Part shown: one piece after another, positions 19,317 to 27,808 of the stretch
Position numbering within the stretch: position 1 is the stretch's first letter
Layout: every line of letters begins with the position of its first letter
Assembly: GCF_000718985.1 (NCBI RefSeq)
Contig: NZ_JODL01000016.1
Coordinates: forward strand, 124,001-188,000
Source: Streptomyces megasporus
GTDB lineage: Bacteria > Actinomycetota > Actinomycetes > Streptomycetales > Streptomycetaceae
Length of the DNA stretch: 64,000 nucleotides
Direction of reading: 5' to 3'
Made by a program: the position numbers and the translations under genes
The notes under the pieces: model-generated
Told to the model about the DNA's origin: nothing
The model's input: only the letters and a program-made list of their open reading frames with translations
The model's database searches: none

Positions 19317-19844
19317 TCAGGTGTGAACCGCCCGGTCGCGTGCCCGGTCGTCGAGGGCGCCGGCCGGCGGCGTCCCGGGAGACGGGTTCCGCCCGACGTC
19401 CCCGGCGTCGGCGACGCCCGTGCCCGCCGGGACCGCGCCGTGTCCGCGGTCCAGTTCGCACCAGATCCGCTTGCCGACGCCCTCTTGACGCCAACCCCAG
19501 CGGTCGGCGAGCGCACAGATCAGTTCCAGGCCGCGCCCGCCGGGCTCCTCGTCCTCGACCCGTCTCCGTCTCGGCGGTCTGCTGCTGGTGTCGAAGACCT
19601 CGACGCGCACCGTTCCGCCGCCCGTCACCAGGCAACCGGAGAGGACTATGCGCAGCAGGGCGGGACGGCCGGTGTGGACAACGGCGTTGGTGACCAGTTC
19701 GGAGACCAGCAGGACCAGGGTCTCCTCCAGAGACTCGTCCGCTCCCGCGCCGAGCGCCGTGAGGCGCGAGCGGGCCCACCGGCGGGCTCTTCCCACCTCC
19801 GTGGGATCGGTTCCGACCTCCATCTGCGCCTGAAGCATCTGCAC
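19317..19844 (-). CDS. RsbW-like serine kinase/ATP-binding anti-sigma-type protein
   Basis: 175 residues with a single GHKL ATPase domain (about 12-130). The N box is SELVTNAVVH and the G1/G2 region GGRGLELICALADRWGW. Such proteins bind a sigma factor or phosphorylate a STAS antagonist; Streptomyces encode dozens. The C-terminal 45 residues are Pro/Gly-rich and unstructured. A STAS-domain gene lies 780 bases away on the same strand and is a plausible partner, though this pairing is inferred. The start ATG follows GGTGTGAAGGGTGCAG. Confidence 0.88.
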   Translation of the reverse strand: MQMLQAQMEVGTDPTEVGRARRWARSRLTALGAGADESLEETLVLLVSELVTNAVVHTGRPALLRIVLSGCLVTGGGTVRVEVFDTSSRPPRRRRVEDEEPGGRGLELICALADRWGWRQEGVGKRIWCELDRGHGAVPAGTGVADAGDVGRNPSPGTPPAGALDDRARDRAVHT

Positions 19845-20087
19845 CCTTCACACCATCCTGCCCGGGAGCAACATGGCCGCGCGCCGATGCGAGACCACCG
19901 TCCGTTCCCCCGGTGCAGCACAGCCTGATGGACCCGCGGTTGCGACAACAAGCGCTTCGGGCATATTCCGGCGCAAAGGAGTAGCGGTACCGCATACTGT
20001 GCGACGCTCCCGCCGAGGAGTCGAACGCCCGGACCCGAGTGCGTCAACAACCGTTCTTCTCGGGCCTTTTCGTGATCGACCGGAGCC

Positions 20088-20600
20088 ATGGAAGCGATGG
20101 CGGCGGTCATCGCCGTCCTCGGAACCCCGATGGGTGCGGGCATCACCCACGTCCTCCGGCGCCGCACCACCGCCTACGGCGAGGAAATCGCGCGCCGGGA
20201 GAGACTGCGACAGGAGGGGATCGACGCGTACTGCCTGTACGCGGGCGCCCTCCACAACCACCGGCGCACGCCGGCGCACCGGTGATTCGCGGTGCACGAG
20301 CGGCCCGACGAGGAGGACATGCCGTCCCTCGCCCGGGAGATCCACCGACTGCGCTCGGAGGCGCACGAGTCGCTGTTCCGCGTGCGCCTCCTCACCCGCG
20401 ACTCCGATGTGGAGGACGAGGCGCGGTCCGCCCTGAGACGGTGACCGAACTCCACGACACCCGCCTGGACCGGGAGGAGTCGGACGCCCGCCGGATCGCC
20501 TCGAAACGGGCGCCCGAGGACGTCGGAGCCGCCGCCTCGGTGGCGGCCCGGTACGTGGGCGAGCCGTCGGGCGCGGGCGCTCGGGCGGCGCGCGACCGCC
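20088..20600 (+). pseudogene. Decayed small helical protein gene (in-frame stop plus frameshift)
   Basis: ATG 20088 begins MEAMAAVIAVLGTPMGAG, a hydrophobic helix, then a charged helix (AYGEEIARRERLRQEG). The frame hits TGA at 20283 but continues to read sensibly beyond it (FAVHERPDEEDMPSLA to TRDSDVEDEARSALRR, stop 20442). The next plausible segment, TVTELHDTRLDREESD and onward, is in another frame from about 20435. This resembles a common streptomycete family of about 150-170 residues with an N-terminal helix and a long coiled region. The TGA is consistent with a mutated TGG. No intact product is expected unless these are sequence errors. The 3' limit is approximate. Confidence 0.65.
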
Positions 20601-20628
20601 TGAGCGGGGCCGGCGGCCCCGCTCAGGC
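20598..20628 (-). terminator. Hairpin overlapping the STAS gene stop codon
   Basis: Perfect 14-bp stem (20598-20611 with 20615-20628) and 3-base loop; the STAS gene stop codon (20623-20625) lies within it. Confidence 0.75.
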
Positions 20629-20997
20629 GCTGAGGGGGCTCGCGGCGTCGTCCGTGGCGGCGTCGAGGTCCGGATAGCAGTCGAAGAGACGCCGGACGCC
20701 GAGCGCCGCGAGGACGCGGTTGACGTGGGAGCCCTCCACCGCGCCCTGGGCGGGGAGGATCAGCCGCAGACGGCCCGCGCACGAGCGCATCAGACGGCGT
20801 GAGGCTATGAGGACGCCGACACCGCTGGAGTCGCAGAACAGCACTTGGGAGAGGTCGAGCACGAGGTTCCGGCGGCCGTCGGCCACGGCGTCGTGCACCC
20901 GCTGGCGCACCCCCGGGGAGGTCATGAGATCCAGCTCACCCGACACCCGCAGGACCGTCCACTCCCCCCGCTCCTCCACGATCACCTTCAACGACAC
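20623..20997 (-). CDS. STAS-domain anti-sigma factor antagonist
   Basis: 124 residues, one STAS domain. The phosphorylatable serine region is CDSSGVGVLIAS near residue 55. The family binds and is phosphorylated by RsbW-like kinases, freeing sigma factors when dephosphorylated. The last 20 residues are acidic and not conserved in such domains. The nearest kinase candidate is the ATPase gene at 19317. It is divergent from the broken ECF sigma gene. Confidence 0.9.
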   Translation of the reverse strand: MSLKVIVEERGEWTVLRVSGELDLMTSPGVRQRVHDAVADGRRNLVLDLSQVLFCDSSGVGVLIASRRLMRSCAGRLRLILPAQGAVEGSHVNRVLAALGVRRLFDCYPDLDAATDDAASPLSA

Positions 20998-21328
20998 GTG
21001 CCTGTAGTCCCTTCGTCCGCCGACACCGACCGGAACGATCTCTTCCCGTCCTCTCCCACGCCGGCCGTCCCCGCCGGCCTCCTCTCGAACAGTTGCAGAC
21101 CTCGACCCTATGTCGAATCAGGTCTCACCCTCTCCCCACTTCCGGTCACACCCGCATAACACAGCGCCAGAACCGGACAGGAACGAACCCGACCACTCCA
21201 CACAAGGCACTCGAAGCGACGGGTTCGCCACCGTGTGCGACCGCCACCGGGAACGTTGTCGTAAAAGAGGGAATCCCGCCGGCCCCTGCCACTACATTCG
21301 AGACGAGCGGGAGGACTGGGGGTGGGAC
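20998..21328. other. Divergent intergenic region before the sigma gene
   Basis: 331 bases, somewhat lower in G+C than its surroundings. An 8-bp inverted repeat CGAACCCG/CGGGTTCG (21184-21191 with 21220-21227) lies about 100 bases before the sigma gene start. I see no open frame with coding character, although one frame is open from 21110. Confidence 0.4.
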
Positions 21329-21906
21329 ATGCCGGACGAGACACCGAACGGAACACCCGCCGAGCCACAGTCTCACCAGGACCACGAGCTGTGGCGGCGG
21401 CTGGCGCGGGGCGAGGAGCCCGCGCTGGGCGAACTGTACGACAGGTACGCCTCGATGGTGCACGGCCTCGCCCTCCGCTTCCTCGACGAGGAGGAGGCCG
21501 CGGACCGCGTCATGGGGGAGGTCTTCGCCGAGGCGTGGGAACACCCCTTGGCGTACGAGCCGAAGCGGGGTCGCTCCGCTCCTGGCTCGCCGAACTCACC
21601 CACCGACAGTCCGTGCGGCACCTGTGCGAGCGCATCTCGTGCGGTGAGTCGTGCGAGAGGCTGGAGGAGCGGGTCCGCGACGCGGCGGCGGCCGCCCGCG
21701 CGGACCTGATGGCCACCGCCATGCCCGCCTCGCTGCGAAGCGCCCTGGAACTGGCCTACGTCCGCCGTCGGGACTACCGCGCCACCGCCGCCGAGCTGGG
21801 CGTGAGCGAGGACGAGGCGCGGCGGAGGCTGCGCCTGGGCCTGCAGTTGCTGTCCACGGCCGTGACGCGCACGGTCACGGACCCCGGCGCCGGCAGGGCC
21901 TCGTGA
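21329..21906 (+). pseudogene. ECF-type RNA polymerase sigma factor gene with a one-base frameshift
   Basis: The first part reads MPDETPNG to WEHPLAYEPKRG and holds a sigma region 2 (LGELYDRYASMVHGLALRFL). At the G run 21567-21570 one base is missing; the other frame continues SLRSWLAELTHRQSVRHL and the region 4 helix-turn-helix YRATAAELGVSEDEARRRL to the stop at 21904-21906. The two halves join into a normal protein of about 190 residues. The downstream anti-sigma-type gene overlaps by GTGA and is intact. Either the gene is recently inactivated, the frame is shifted during translation, or the assembly has an error in the G run. Confidence 0.8.
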
Positions 21907-23072
21907 GCCTCCCCGAGAGCGGGCCGACGGACGGCGGGCCGGCCGGTGAGGACGGTGCACCGTCCCTCGGCGAGGGCATTCCGCCCTGGTACGACCACTT
22001 CGCGCTGAAGTCCCTGCTCGGCGCGTGGGCCCTGTCGGCCTGCTCGCCCGAGGAGACCGCCGCCGTCGAGGCGCACCTGGCCCACTGCGCGCCCTGCGCC
22101 GACGAGGCGCTGCGGCTGCGCGAGGCCGTGAGCCTGATGCACCGCGAGGAGACCCTCGACCTCGATCCCCTGCTGCGCTCGCGCGTGCTCCGGGAGTGCC
22201 TGCGCCGCCGCCCGGCCGAACTCCCCCTGCCCCGGTGGGCGGCGCCGTACGACGCGGAGACCGCGCGGCTGGACGCCCTGCTGCGCGACATGGGCGACGC
22301 GGAGTGGAACACCCCGGTGCGGCTGCGCTGGACGGAGGGCGAGCGCACGCTCACGCTCTGCGGGGTGCTGGCCCACCTCGGCTCGGTGGACGGCCTCGTG
22401 GCCACCACGCTCGGCCTTCCGGACCCGCTCGGCCCCGGCGCCCCGCGCACGGTGGCCGAACGCACGGAGGCCGCGATCGAGCGCTGCCGCCGGCACGGAC
22501 CGCCGTTCGTGCGGAACAAGTGGCGCACCCAGACCAGGAGCATCGCGAGCGCGGTGACCCTCCGGGCGTCGGAGGTGGCCGACGTCCCGGTGAGCTTCGA
22601 CGACGTCCGGCGGCCGGTGCGCGACGCGCTGGTCGGCCGGGCGTTCGCGTGCTGGGTCCACGCGGGGGACATCGCGGCGGCCATCGACTACCCGTACGGG
22701 CCGCCCGCGCCCGAACACCTCGGCCCGATGGTGGACTTCGTCGTCCGGCGCCTGCCCTCGGCCATCGCGGAACGCCGCCGTGCCGGGCTGGCCGCCCCAC
22801 CGCGCCGGCTGACGGCGGCGGGGGCGCCGGGCCGCACCCTCCGGTTGGAGATCGAGGGCAGCGGCGGCGGCGACTGGTACATCCCCCTGGACTCCCCGGC
22901 GGCCCTGGCCGTCCCCGAGGCGACGGTCGCCCACCTGGCGATGGAGGACACCGAGTTCTGCCTGCTGGCGGCGGGGCACGTCCCTCCGCCGGAGGTGGCC
23001 GCGGGCCGGGAGGGCGACCGGGAGGCGATCCACGACGTCCTGTGGGCCGTGGCCTCCCTCTCCCGGATGTGA
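21903..23072 (+). CDS. Zinc-finger (zf-HC2) anti-sigma / mycothiol-dependent maleylpyruvate isomerase-like protein
   Basis: 389 residues from GTG 21903, which overlaps the sigma gene stop (GTGA). The zf-HC2 motif is HLAHCAPC near residues 57-65, typical of anti-sigma factors that release sigma on zinc or redox change. Residues about 110-385 resemble the DinB-like mycothiol-dependent maleylpyruvate isomerase fold, with DMGDAEWNTPV and ACWVHAGDI. Such fusions occur next to ECF sigma genes in Streptomyces and suggest thiol-linked sensing. No membrane helix is seen. Its cognate sigma gene upstream is frameshifted. Confidence 0.85.
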   Translation: MSLPESGPTDGGPAGEDGAPSLGEGIPPWYDHFALKSLLGAWALSACSPEETAAVEAHLAHCAPCADEALRLREAVSLMHREETLDLDPLLRSRVLRECLRRRPAELPLPRWAAPYDAETARLDALLRDMGDAEWNTPVRLRWTEGERTLTLCGVLAHLGSVDGLVATTLGLPDPLGPGAPRTVAERTEAAIERCRRHGPPFVRNKWRTQTRSIASAVTLRASEVADVPVSFDDVRRPVRDALVGRAFACWVHAGDIAAAIDYPYGPPAPEHLGPMVDFVVRRLPSAIAERRRAGLAAPPRRLTAAGAPGRTLRLEIEGSGGGDWYIPLDSPAALAVPEATVAHLAMEDTEFCLLAAGHVPPPEVAAGREGDREAIHDVLWAVASLSRM

Positions 23073-23144
23073 GCCGGCCCGGGGGCCCCGCCGCGCCGCC
23101 GAGTCACCGTCGCGCCGCGGAGCCCCGGAGTCCGGCCTCGGGTC

Positions 23145-24047
23145 TCAGGCGAAGACCACCGTGCGGCGGCCGTTGAGCAGGACGCGGTGCTCGCTGTGCC
23201 ACTTCACCGCGCGGGCCAGCGCCTGGCACTCGACGTCGCGGCCGACCGCCACGAGCTGCTCGGGCGTGACCTCGTGGCCCACCCGCTCCACCTCCTGCTC
23301 GATGATCGGCCCCTCGTCCAGTTCGGCGGTGACGTAGTGCGCCGTGGCGCCGATCAGCTTCACACCGCGCGCGTGGGCCTGGTGATAGGGCCGGGCGCCC
23401 TTGAAGCTCGGCAGGAACGAGTGGTGGATGTTGATGATCCGGCCCGACAGCTCCTTGCACAGGTCGTCCGAGAGCACCTGCATGTAGCGGGCCAGCACCA
23501 CCAGCTCCACGTCCTCGTCCCGCACCAGCTTCAGCAGCCGCGCCTCCGCCTCGGGCTTGGTGTCCTGGGTGACCGGGATGTGGTGGAAGGGGATGTTGTA
23601 GGAGGCGACCAGTTCCTCGAAATCCGTGTGGTTGGAGACCACGGCCACGATCTCCACCGGCAGGGCGCCGATCCGGGTGCGGAACAGCAGGTCGTTCAGG
23701 CAGTGGCCGAATTTGCTGACCATCAGGATCACGCGCATCCTGTCGCCCGCGCGGTGGATCTGCCAGTCCATGGCGAAGGAGTCGCCCACCGCCGCGAAGC
23801 TCGCCCGCAGTTTCTCCAGGGTCACCGGCCTCTCGGCGCTGAAGTGCACCCGCATGAAGAACAGCCCGGTGTCGTGGTCACCGAACTGCCTGCTGTCCTC
23901 GATGTTGCAGCCGGTCATGAAGAGGTAGCTGGAAACGGCGTGCACGATGCCCTGTTTGTCCGGGCACGAGAGCGTCAGGACGTACTGTTCGCGCTCCTCG
24001 GAGCGCTCGGACTGGCCTGACACCGGGGTGGACTGCGGCTGACTCAT
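23145..24047 (-). CDS. purU: Formyltetrahydrofolate deformylase
   Basis: 300 residues, with an N-terminal extension of about 20 residues. The ACT domain (about 22-100, LSCPDKQGIVHAVSSYLF) precedes the formyltransferase-like domain (about 105-300), which shows NIHHSFLPSFKGARPYHQA and ELDEGPIIEQ; the Asn, His and Asp of the active site are present. It hydrolyses 10-formyl-tetrahydrofolate to formate and tetrahydrofolate, balancing one-carbon units and supplying formate to PurT where present. It converges with the anti-sigma gene and lies just downstream of an SCO4402-family gene on the same strand. Confidence 0.96.
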   Translation of the reverse strand: MSQPQSTPVSGQSERSEEREQYVLTLSCPDKQGIVHAVSSYLFMTGCNIEDSRQFGDHDTGLFFMRVHFSAERPVTLEKLRASFAAVGDSFAMDWQIHRAGDRMRVILMVSKFGHCLNDLLFRTRIGALPVEIVAVVSNHTDFEELVASYNIPFHHIPVTQDTKPEAEARLLKLVRDEDVELVVLARYMQVLSDDLCKELSGRIINIHHSFLPSFKGARPYHQAHARGVKLIGATAHYVTAELDEGPIIEQEVERVGHEVTPEQLVAVGRDVECQALARAVKWHSEHRVLLNGRRTVVFA

Positions 24048-24090
24048 GCGGACAAGCGTGGCACACCGGCGGGACGTTCAGAACGGGTGG

Positions 24091-24591
24091 TCAGGCGGCT
24101 CCCAGCATGGCCGCCAGCACATCGAGGGAATGAGGCGGATTGTCGGGGTTGTCCCCGTCGTTCGTCGCCAGCAGGACGTGGGCGTCGCGGGCCGCGCGGA
24201 CAGCCTCCGGCCAACCGTGGTGCTCCATGTACGCCGTGACCGGGGCGTCCGCGCCGACCTGGTGCATGATCCGCAGGACGCGCAGCACCGCCACGTCGAC
24301 GAGCGCCGCCTCCTGGGCGTCGCGGAAGATCGTGCCTATGTACTTGTCCGCCGACCAGTTGTCCAGCCAGGTGTCCTCGACCAGGCGGTAGACGGCGTCC
24401 GTGACGTCGCCGTACCCTGGGCGGCCCGCCAACCAGCACTCCTGCTGGAACACGGGATCGGAGAGCATGTGCAGCGCGGAGCGCACGTTGCTGCGCCAGC
24501 GCCACCAGGGCATGTCTTTGCTCGGCATGCCGTCCATGGTGATGGAACGACCGCCTCGACGTGAAGACCTCTCCTGTGCGTGCACGGTCAT
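24091..24591 (-). CDS. SCO4402-family conserved protein
   Basis: 166 residues, or 148 if translation begins at ATG 24537 (MDGMPSKDMPWWRWR), which may be the family start. Tryptophan-rich N-terminus, then an all-alpha protein with RSALHMLSDPVFQQECWL and TDAVYRLVEDTWLDNWSA. No signal peptide or known catalytic motif. The family is conserved through Streptomyces next to purU and has no known role. GGGTGG is 11 bases before the longer start. It is 43 bases upstream of purU and probably cotranscribed with it. Confidence 0.85.
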   Translation of the reverse strand: MTVHAQERSSRRGGRSITMDGMPSKDMPWWRWRSNVRSALHMLSDPVFQQECWLAGRPGYGDVTDAVYRLVEDTWLDNWSADKYIGTIFRDAQEAALVDVAVLRVLRIMHQVGADAPVTAYMEHHGWPEAVRAARDAHVLLATNDGDNPDNPPHSLDVLAAMLGAA

Positions 24592-24709
24592 CGATCGTAC
24601 GTTCCACCCGGAAAGCGATCATCACGGCCCCCGCTGTTCACCCCTCGATCGCCCTCCGTTCGACTTTCATCACTCGGCCGTTACAGCCGGAGCGGAATCA
24701 TGTGGACCC

Positions 24710-26017
24710 ATGACCGCAAGGCGTCGCAAACGTTCCGCCAGGACCACGATCACCCTCGCCGCCGCCCTGGGGGGGTGCGCGTCGCTGCTCACCGGCTGTG
24801 GCGTGCTGCCCGGTGACGCGAGAGCCGACGACGGCACCGTGACCGTGATGACCTGGGCTCCGCAGGACACCAAGGCCACCAACATGCCGGGCATGCCCGC
24901 CATGGCGGAGGCGTACGCACGCTGGGTGAACGCCACCGGAGGCATCAACGGACGCAAGCTCCGCGTTCTCACCTGCAACGACCACAACGACTCGGTGCGC
25001 GCCGCCCGGTGCGCCAACCGGGCCCGCACCGAGGGGGCGGTCGCGGTCGTCGGCTCCTACAGCCAGCACGGCCGCACGTTCATGGCGGCCCTGGAGTCGG
25101 CCGGCATCCCCTACATCGGCGGATACGGCATCACGGACGAGGAGTTCACCAGTCCGCTGTCGTACCCCGTCAACGGCGGTCAGGCCACGCTGCTCGCCGG
25201 GAACGGGCACCAGCTCGCCGCGCGGTGCGAGCGGGTCTCCCTCGTCCGTCCCGACACCGTCGCCGGCGACCAGCTCCCCGATCTGCTGAACGCCGGTCTC
25301 GCCGCGGGGGGACGCGGTGAGGCCGCGGACATCCGCGCGCCGGAGGACTCCTCCGACTACACCCACCACGCCAGGCAGGCGCTGAAGGGCGTGGGCCTGG
25401 ACGCCGACGGGGAGGGAGTCGTCACGGCCTCCGACCGGGCCCCCTCCGACGTCTGCGTCACCGCCGTGCTCGGCGGCCGCACCGACACCTTCTTCGACTC
25501 CTTCCGGCGGCTGGGCGAGGAGGGCCCGCGGGTGCGGATCGCCTCGGTGCTCGGCAGCGTGCGGCAGTCCCTCGTGGACCGCACCGGCGGCCCGAACAGC
25601 CAGTGGGAGGGCGCGTACGCCACCGGCTGGTACCCGGTCTCCACCGACCCGCGCTGGGCCCGGATGAAGGCGGTCGTCCGCGAGCACGCCTTCGGCGACA
25701 ACCGGATCGACCCGGCCGACCCGGGCGTCCAGACGACGTGGATCGCCTACACCGTGCTGCGCGCCGCGCTGGAGCACGTGGACGGCGCGGTCACGGCCCG
25801 GTCCGTGCAGCGCGCCCTGGAGACCATGCCACCGGTGGACACCGGCGGGCTCACGCCCGAGCTGAGCTGGGGCTACGACGACATGCTGGCCGTCCGCGAC
25901 CATCCGCGGCTGGTGAACTCGATGGTGACCTTCCAGCGAGTGGAGAAGGGCACGTTGACCCCGGTCCGGAAGGGCTTCGTCGACGTGCGGAAGACCCTGG
26001 AGGCCGCGCCCGAGTAA
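24710..26017 (+). CDS. ABC-type branched-chain amino acid/urea substrate-binding lipoprotein
   Basis: 435 residues. Residues 1-30 form a lipoprotein signal with the lipobox LLTGC (Cys30). The mature part is a type I periplasmic-binding fold of the LivJ/urea type: AYARWVNATGGINGRKL near 65, VVGSYSQHGRTFMAAL near 110, GAYATGWYP near 300. It should capture an extracellular small molecule, but no permease or ATPase genes lie nearby, so it may be a sensor or an orphan receptor. The ATG 24710 is in frame with the lipoprotein signal; ATG 24700 is in another frame. It is divergent from the SCO4402-family gene. Confidence 0.88.
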   Translation: MTARRRKRSARTTITLAAALGGCASLLTGCGVLPGDARADDGTVTVMTWAPQDTKATNMPGMPAMAEAYARWVNATGGINGRKLRVLTCNDHNDSVRAARCANRARTEGAVAVVGSYSQHGRTFMAALESAGIPYIGGYGITDEEFTSPLSYPVNGGQATLLAGNGHQLAARCERVSLVRPDTVAGDQLPDLLNAGLAAGGRGEAADIRAPEDSSDYTHHARQALKGVGLDADGEGVVTASDRAPSDVCVTAVLGGRTDTFFDSFRRLGEEGPRVRIASVLGSVRQSLVDRTGGPNSQWEGAYATGWYPVSTDPRWARMKAVVREHAFGDNRIDPADPGVQTTWIAYTVLRAALEHVDGAVTARSVQRALETMPPVDTGGLTPELSWGYDDMLAVRDHPRLVNSMVTFQRVEKGTLTPVRKGFVDVRKTLEAAPE

Positions 26018-26185
26018 ACCCGAGCGCGGCCCCCTTCGCCGCTTTCCCGCCGCTTTCCCTCCGATGGTTCCTTCGAAGTCGCTCCGGGGCCCTTCGGCGT
26101 TCCTCCGAGGTCCTTTTCGAACTCCGGTCTCGCGGCCCCACGAACGACCGCGGACCCGAAGCCGCCCGAGGCGGTCGCGGCCGGT

Positions 26186-27667
26186 CTACAACTGGCTGAA
26201 CTGGCGCTCGGGCAGGCCGTACTCGCGGGCGGTCGGATTCCACAGTCCGGCCGCCTCCTTCTTGGCCGCCGTGGCCTCGCCACTGGCGCGGTTGCCCTGG
26301 GCCGTCCGGTCGGTGACGCGCGCCTGGCCCTTGCGGCAGCCCTTCTTGCCCGCGACCTGGTCGGCCCACGCCGCGTAGTGGTCGTCCGCCGCGGCCGACG
26401 CCTTCCACGCCCTGGTGAGGGCGTCGGCCAGCGCCTGGTGGTTGGGCAGCGCGTCGATCTCCAGCTTGCCCAGTCGGGTCACCAGATCGTTGCGCTGACG
26501 GGCGGCGTCGCGCAGGTCGGCGGCGGCCTTGTCGAGGTCCTTGCACTTCTTGATGTTCTCGACCGAGCTGATGACCGTGTTGCGGCTGTTGTTGCTGTCG
26601 GCGAGCAGCTTGTCCAGTTCCTTGGCCTGTTCCTCGGCCGGGTCGACGGTGGGGGACGGGGGCGCCGGCTCCTCCGCCACGGCCGAGGGCGACGCCTCCG
26701 CCCGCTGCGGCTTGTCGTCCTGACCGCCGTCGCTGCTCAGTGCCGCTCCGGCGGCCAGCCCGGCCACGGCGCAGCCCGCGACCACGATCCCGGCGACCGC
26801 GACGCGCGGCAGGCCGCGCCGCCCGCCGGAGGAGGAACGGCCGCGGGGCTCGTATCCGTCGCCCCCGCCGCCGTACCCACCGCCGTATCCACCGCCGTGG
26901 GACGGTCCCGGCGGGGGCGGGGCGGCCGGGTCGATGGGCGGCAGTTGCTGGGTGGCGTCGGCGGGCTGCGCGCCGGGCCGGGAGTCGGAGGAGCGGAACA
27001 GGCCGTCGAAGTCCGCGTGCGGGGGACGGTCTCCCGGAGCGCCGGGCCGTATCCCGTACGGAGCGCCGGCGGGCGGTGGCGGCACCGCGTGCCGTGGGGC
27101 GGCGGGCGCGGAAGCCCCCTCCGGGGGCAGGGGCCTGCGGAGCACCGTCGTGCTCTCGACGTCCCGCTCCGGGGTGCCGGGGACGGGACGTATGACGCGG
27201 GTGGCGTCGTCCTGCTCGCCCCCCGCGGGCGTGGCCGCGGTCATCGGCGGCAGCAGTTGGGTCTCGTCGGCCGCTCCGGGCACCGCGCCCGCCGGCGGCT
27301 GGGGCGGCGCCTGCGGGGGCATGGGCGGCGGCATGGACGGCATGGACGGCGACACGGGCGGGGCCGCGGGCGGCGGCATGGGAGGGGCCGTGTGCGGCGG
27401 CATGGGAGGGGCCGTGTGCGGCGGCATGGGCGGAGGAGTCCCCGGCTGTCCGGGCACCTGCTGTCCGGGCGTCTGCTGAGGCGGCCCGTACGGCTGCGGG
27501 AACGGTTGCGCCCCGGCCGACGACTGGGGACCCCACGGCTGTCCCCAGGGCTGCCCTGCCGGCGGGGCCGCCTGGGAGTCGCCGTGGCCGGGGGTCCACG
27601 GATCACCGTTCGACGGCAGGACAACACCCTCACGCGCCTCGTCGCCCTGTCGGCTGTGCGTCGTCAC
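26186..27667 (-). CDS. Proline-rich single-pass membrane protein
   Basis: 493 residues. Residues 1-280 are low-complexity: Pro/Gln/Gly-rich with four near-identical units of APPMPPHT type (about 79-100) and later GGYGGGYGGGG. A basic stop-transfer segment (RRGLPR) precedes the only membrane helix, VAVAGIVVAGCAVAGLAAGAA (about 292-312). The outer part (about 315-493) is helical, charged, and has a pair of cysteines (about 376 and 453). Topology would be inside N, outside C. Similar proteins are common in actinobacteria and unassigned. GTG start with GAGGAG 6 bases upstream. Confidence 0.82.
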   Translation of the reverse strand: MTTHSRQGDEAREGVVLPSNGDPWTPGHGDSQAAPPAGQPWGQPWGPQSSAGAQPFPQPYGPPQQTPGQQVPGQPGTPPPMPPHTAPPMPPHTAPPMPPPAAPPVSPSMPSMPPPMPPQAPPQPPAGAVPGAADETQLLPPMTAATPAGGEQDDATRVIRPVPGTPERDVESTTVLRRPLPPEGASAPAAPRHAVPPPPAGAPYGIRPGAPGDRPPHADFDGLFRSSDSRPGAQPADATQQLPPIDPAAPPPPGPSHGGGYGGGYGGGGDGYEPRGRSSSGGRRGLPRVAVAGIVVAGCAVAGLAAGAALSSDGGQDDKPQRAEASPSAVAEEPAPPSPTVDPAEEQAKELDKLLADSNNSRNTVISSVENIKKCKDLDKAAADLRDAARQRNDLVTRLGKLEIDALPNHQALADALTRAWKASAAADDHYAAWADQVAGKKGCRKGQARVTDRTAQGNRASGEATAAKKEAAGLWNPTAREYGLPERQFSQL

Positions 27668-27808
27668 CGGGACTCCTCGTTCGCCTGACTGTCACGATCG
27701 TCGGCTCACGCTACCGGGTCGCTCGGGCGCCCGACCACGCCCCCGGAAGTGACGGCCGAGCATTCCCGCTCACAGCCGGGACGAAACTCCTCACAATGCC
27801 GTTTCTCC

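Noticed and set aside
24590..24709. ATG 24700 as start of the binding lipoprotein
   Set aside because: It is in a different frame from the lipobox; ATG 24710 keeps the signal peptide.
27241..27480. Tandem repeats in DNA (CCGTGTGCGGCGGCATGGG units)
   Set aside because: Explained by the Pro-rich repeats of the membrane protein; not a mobile or satellite element.
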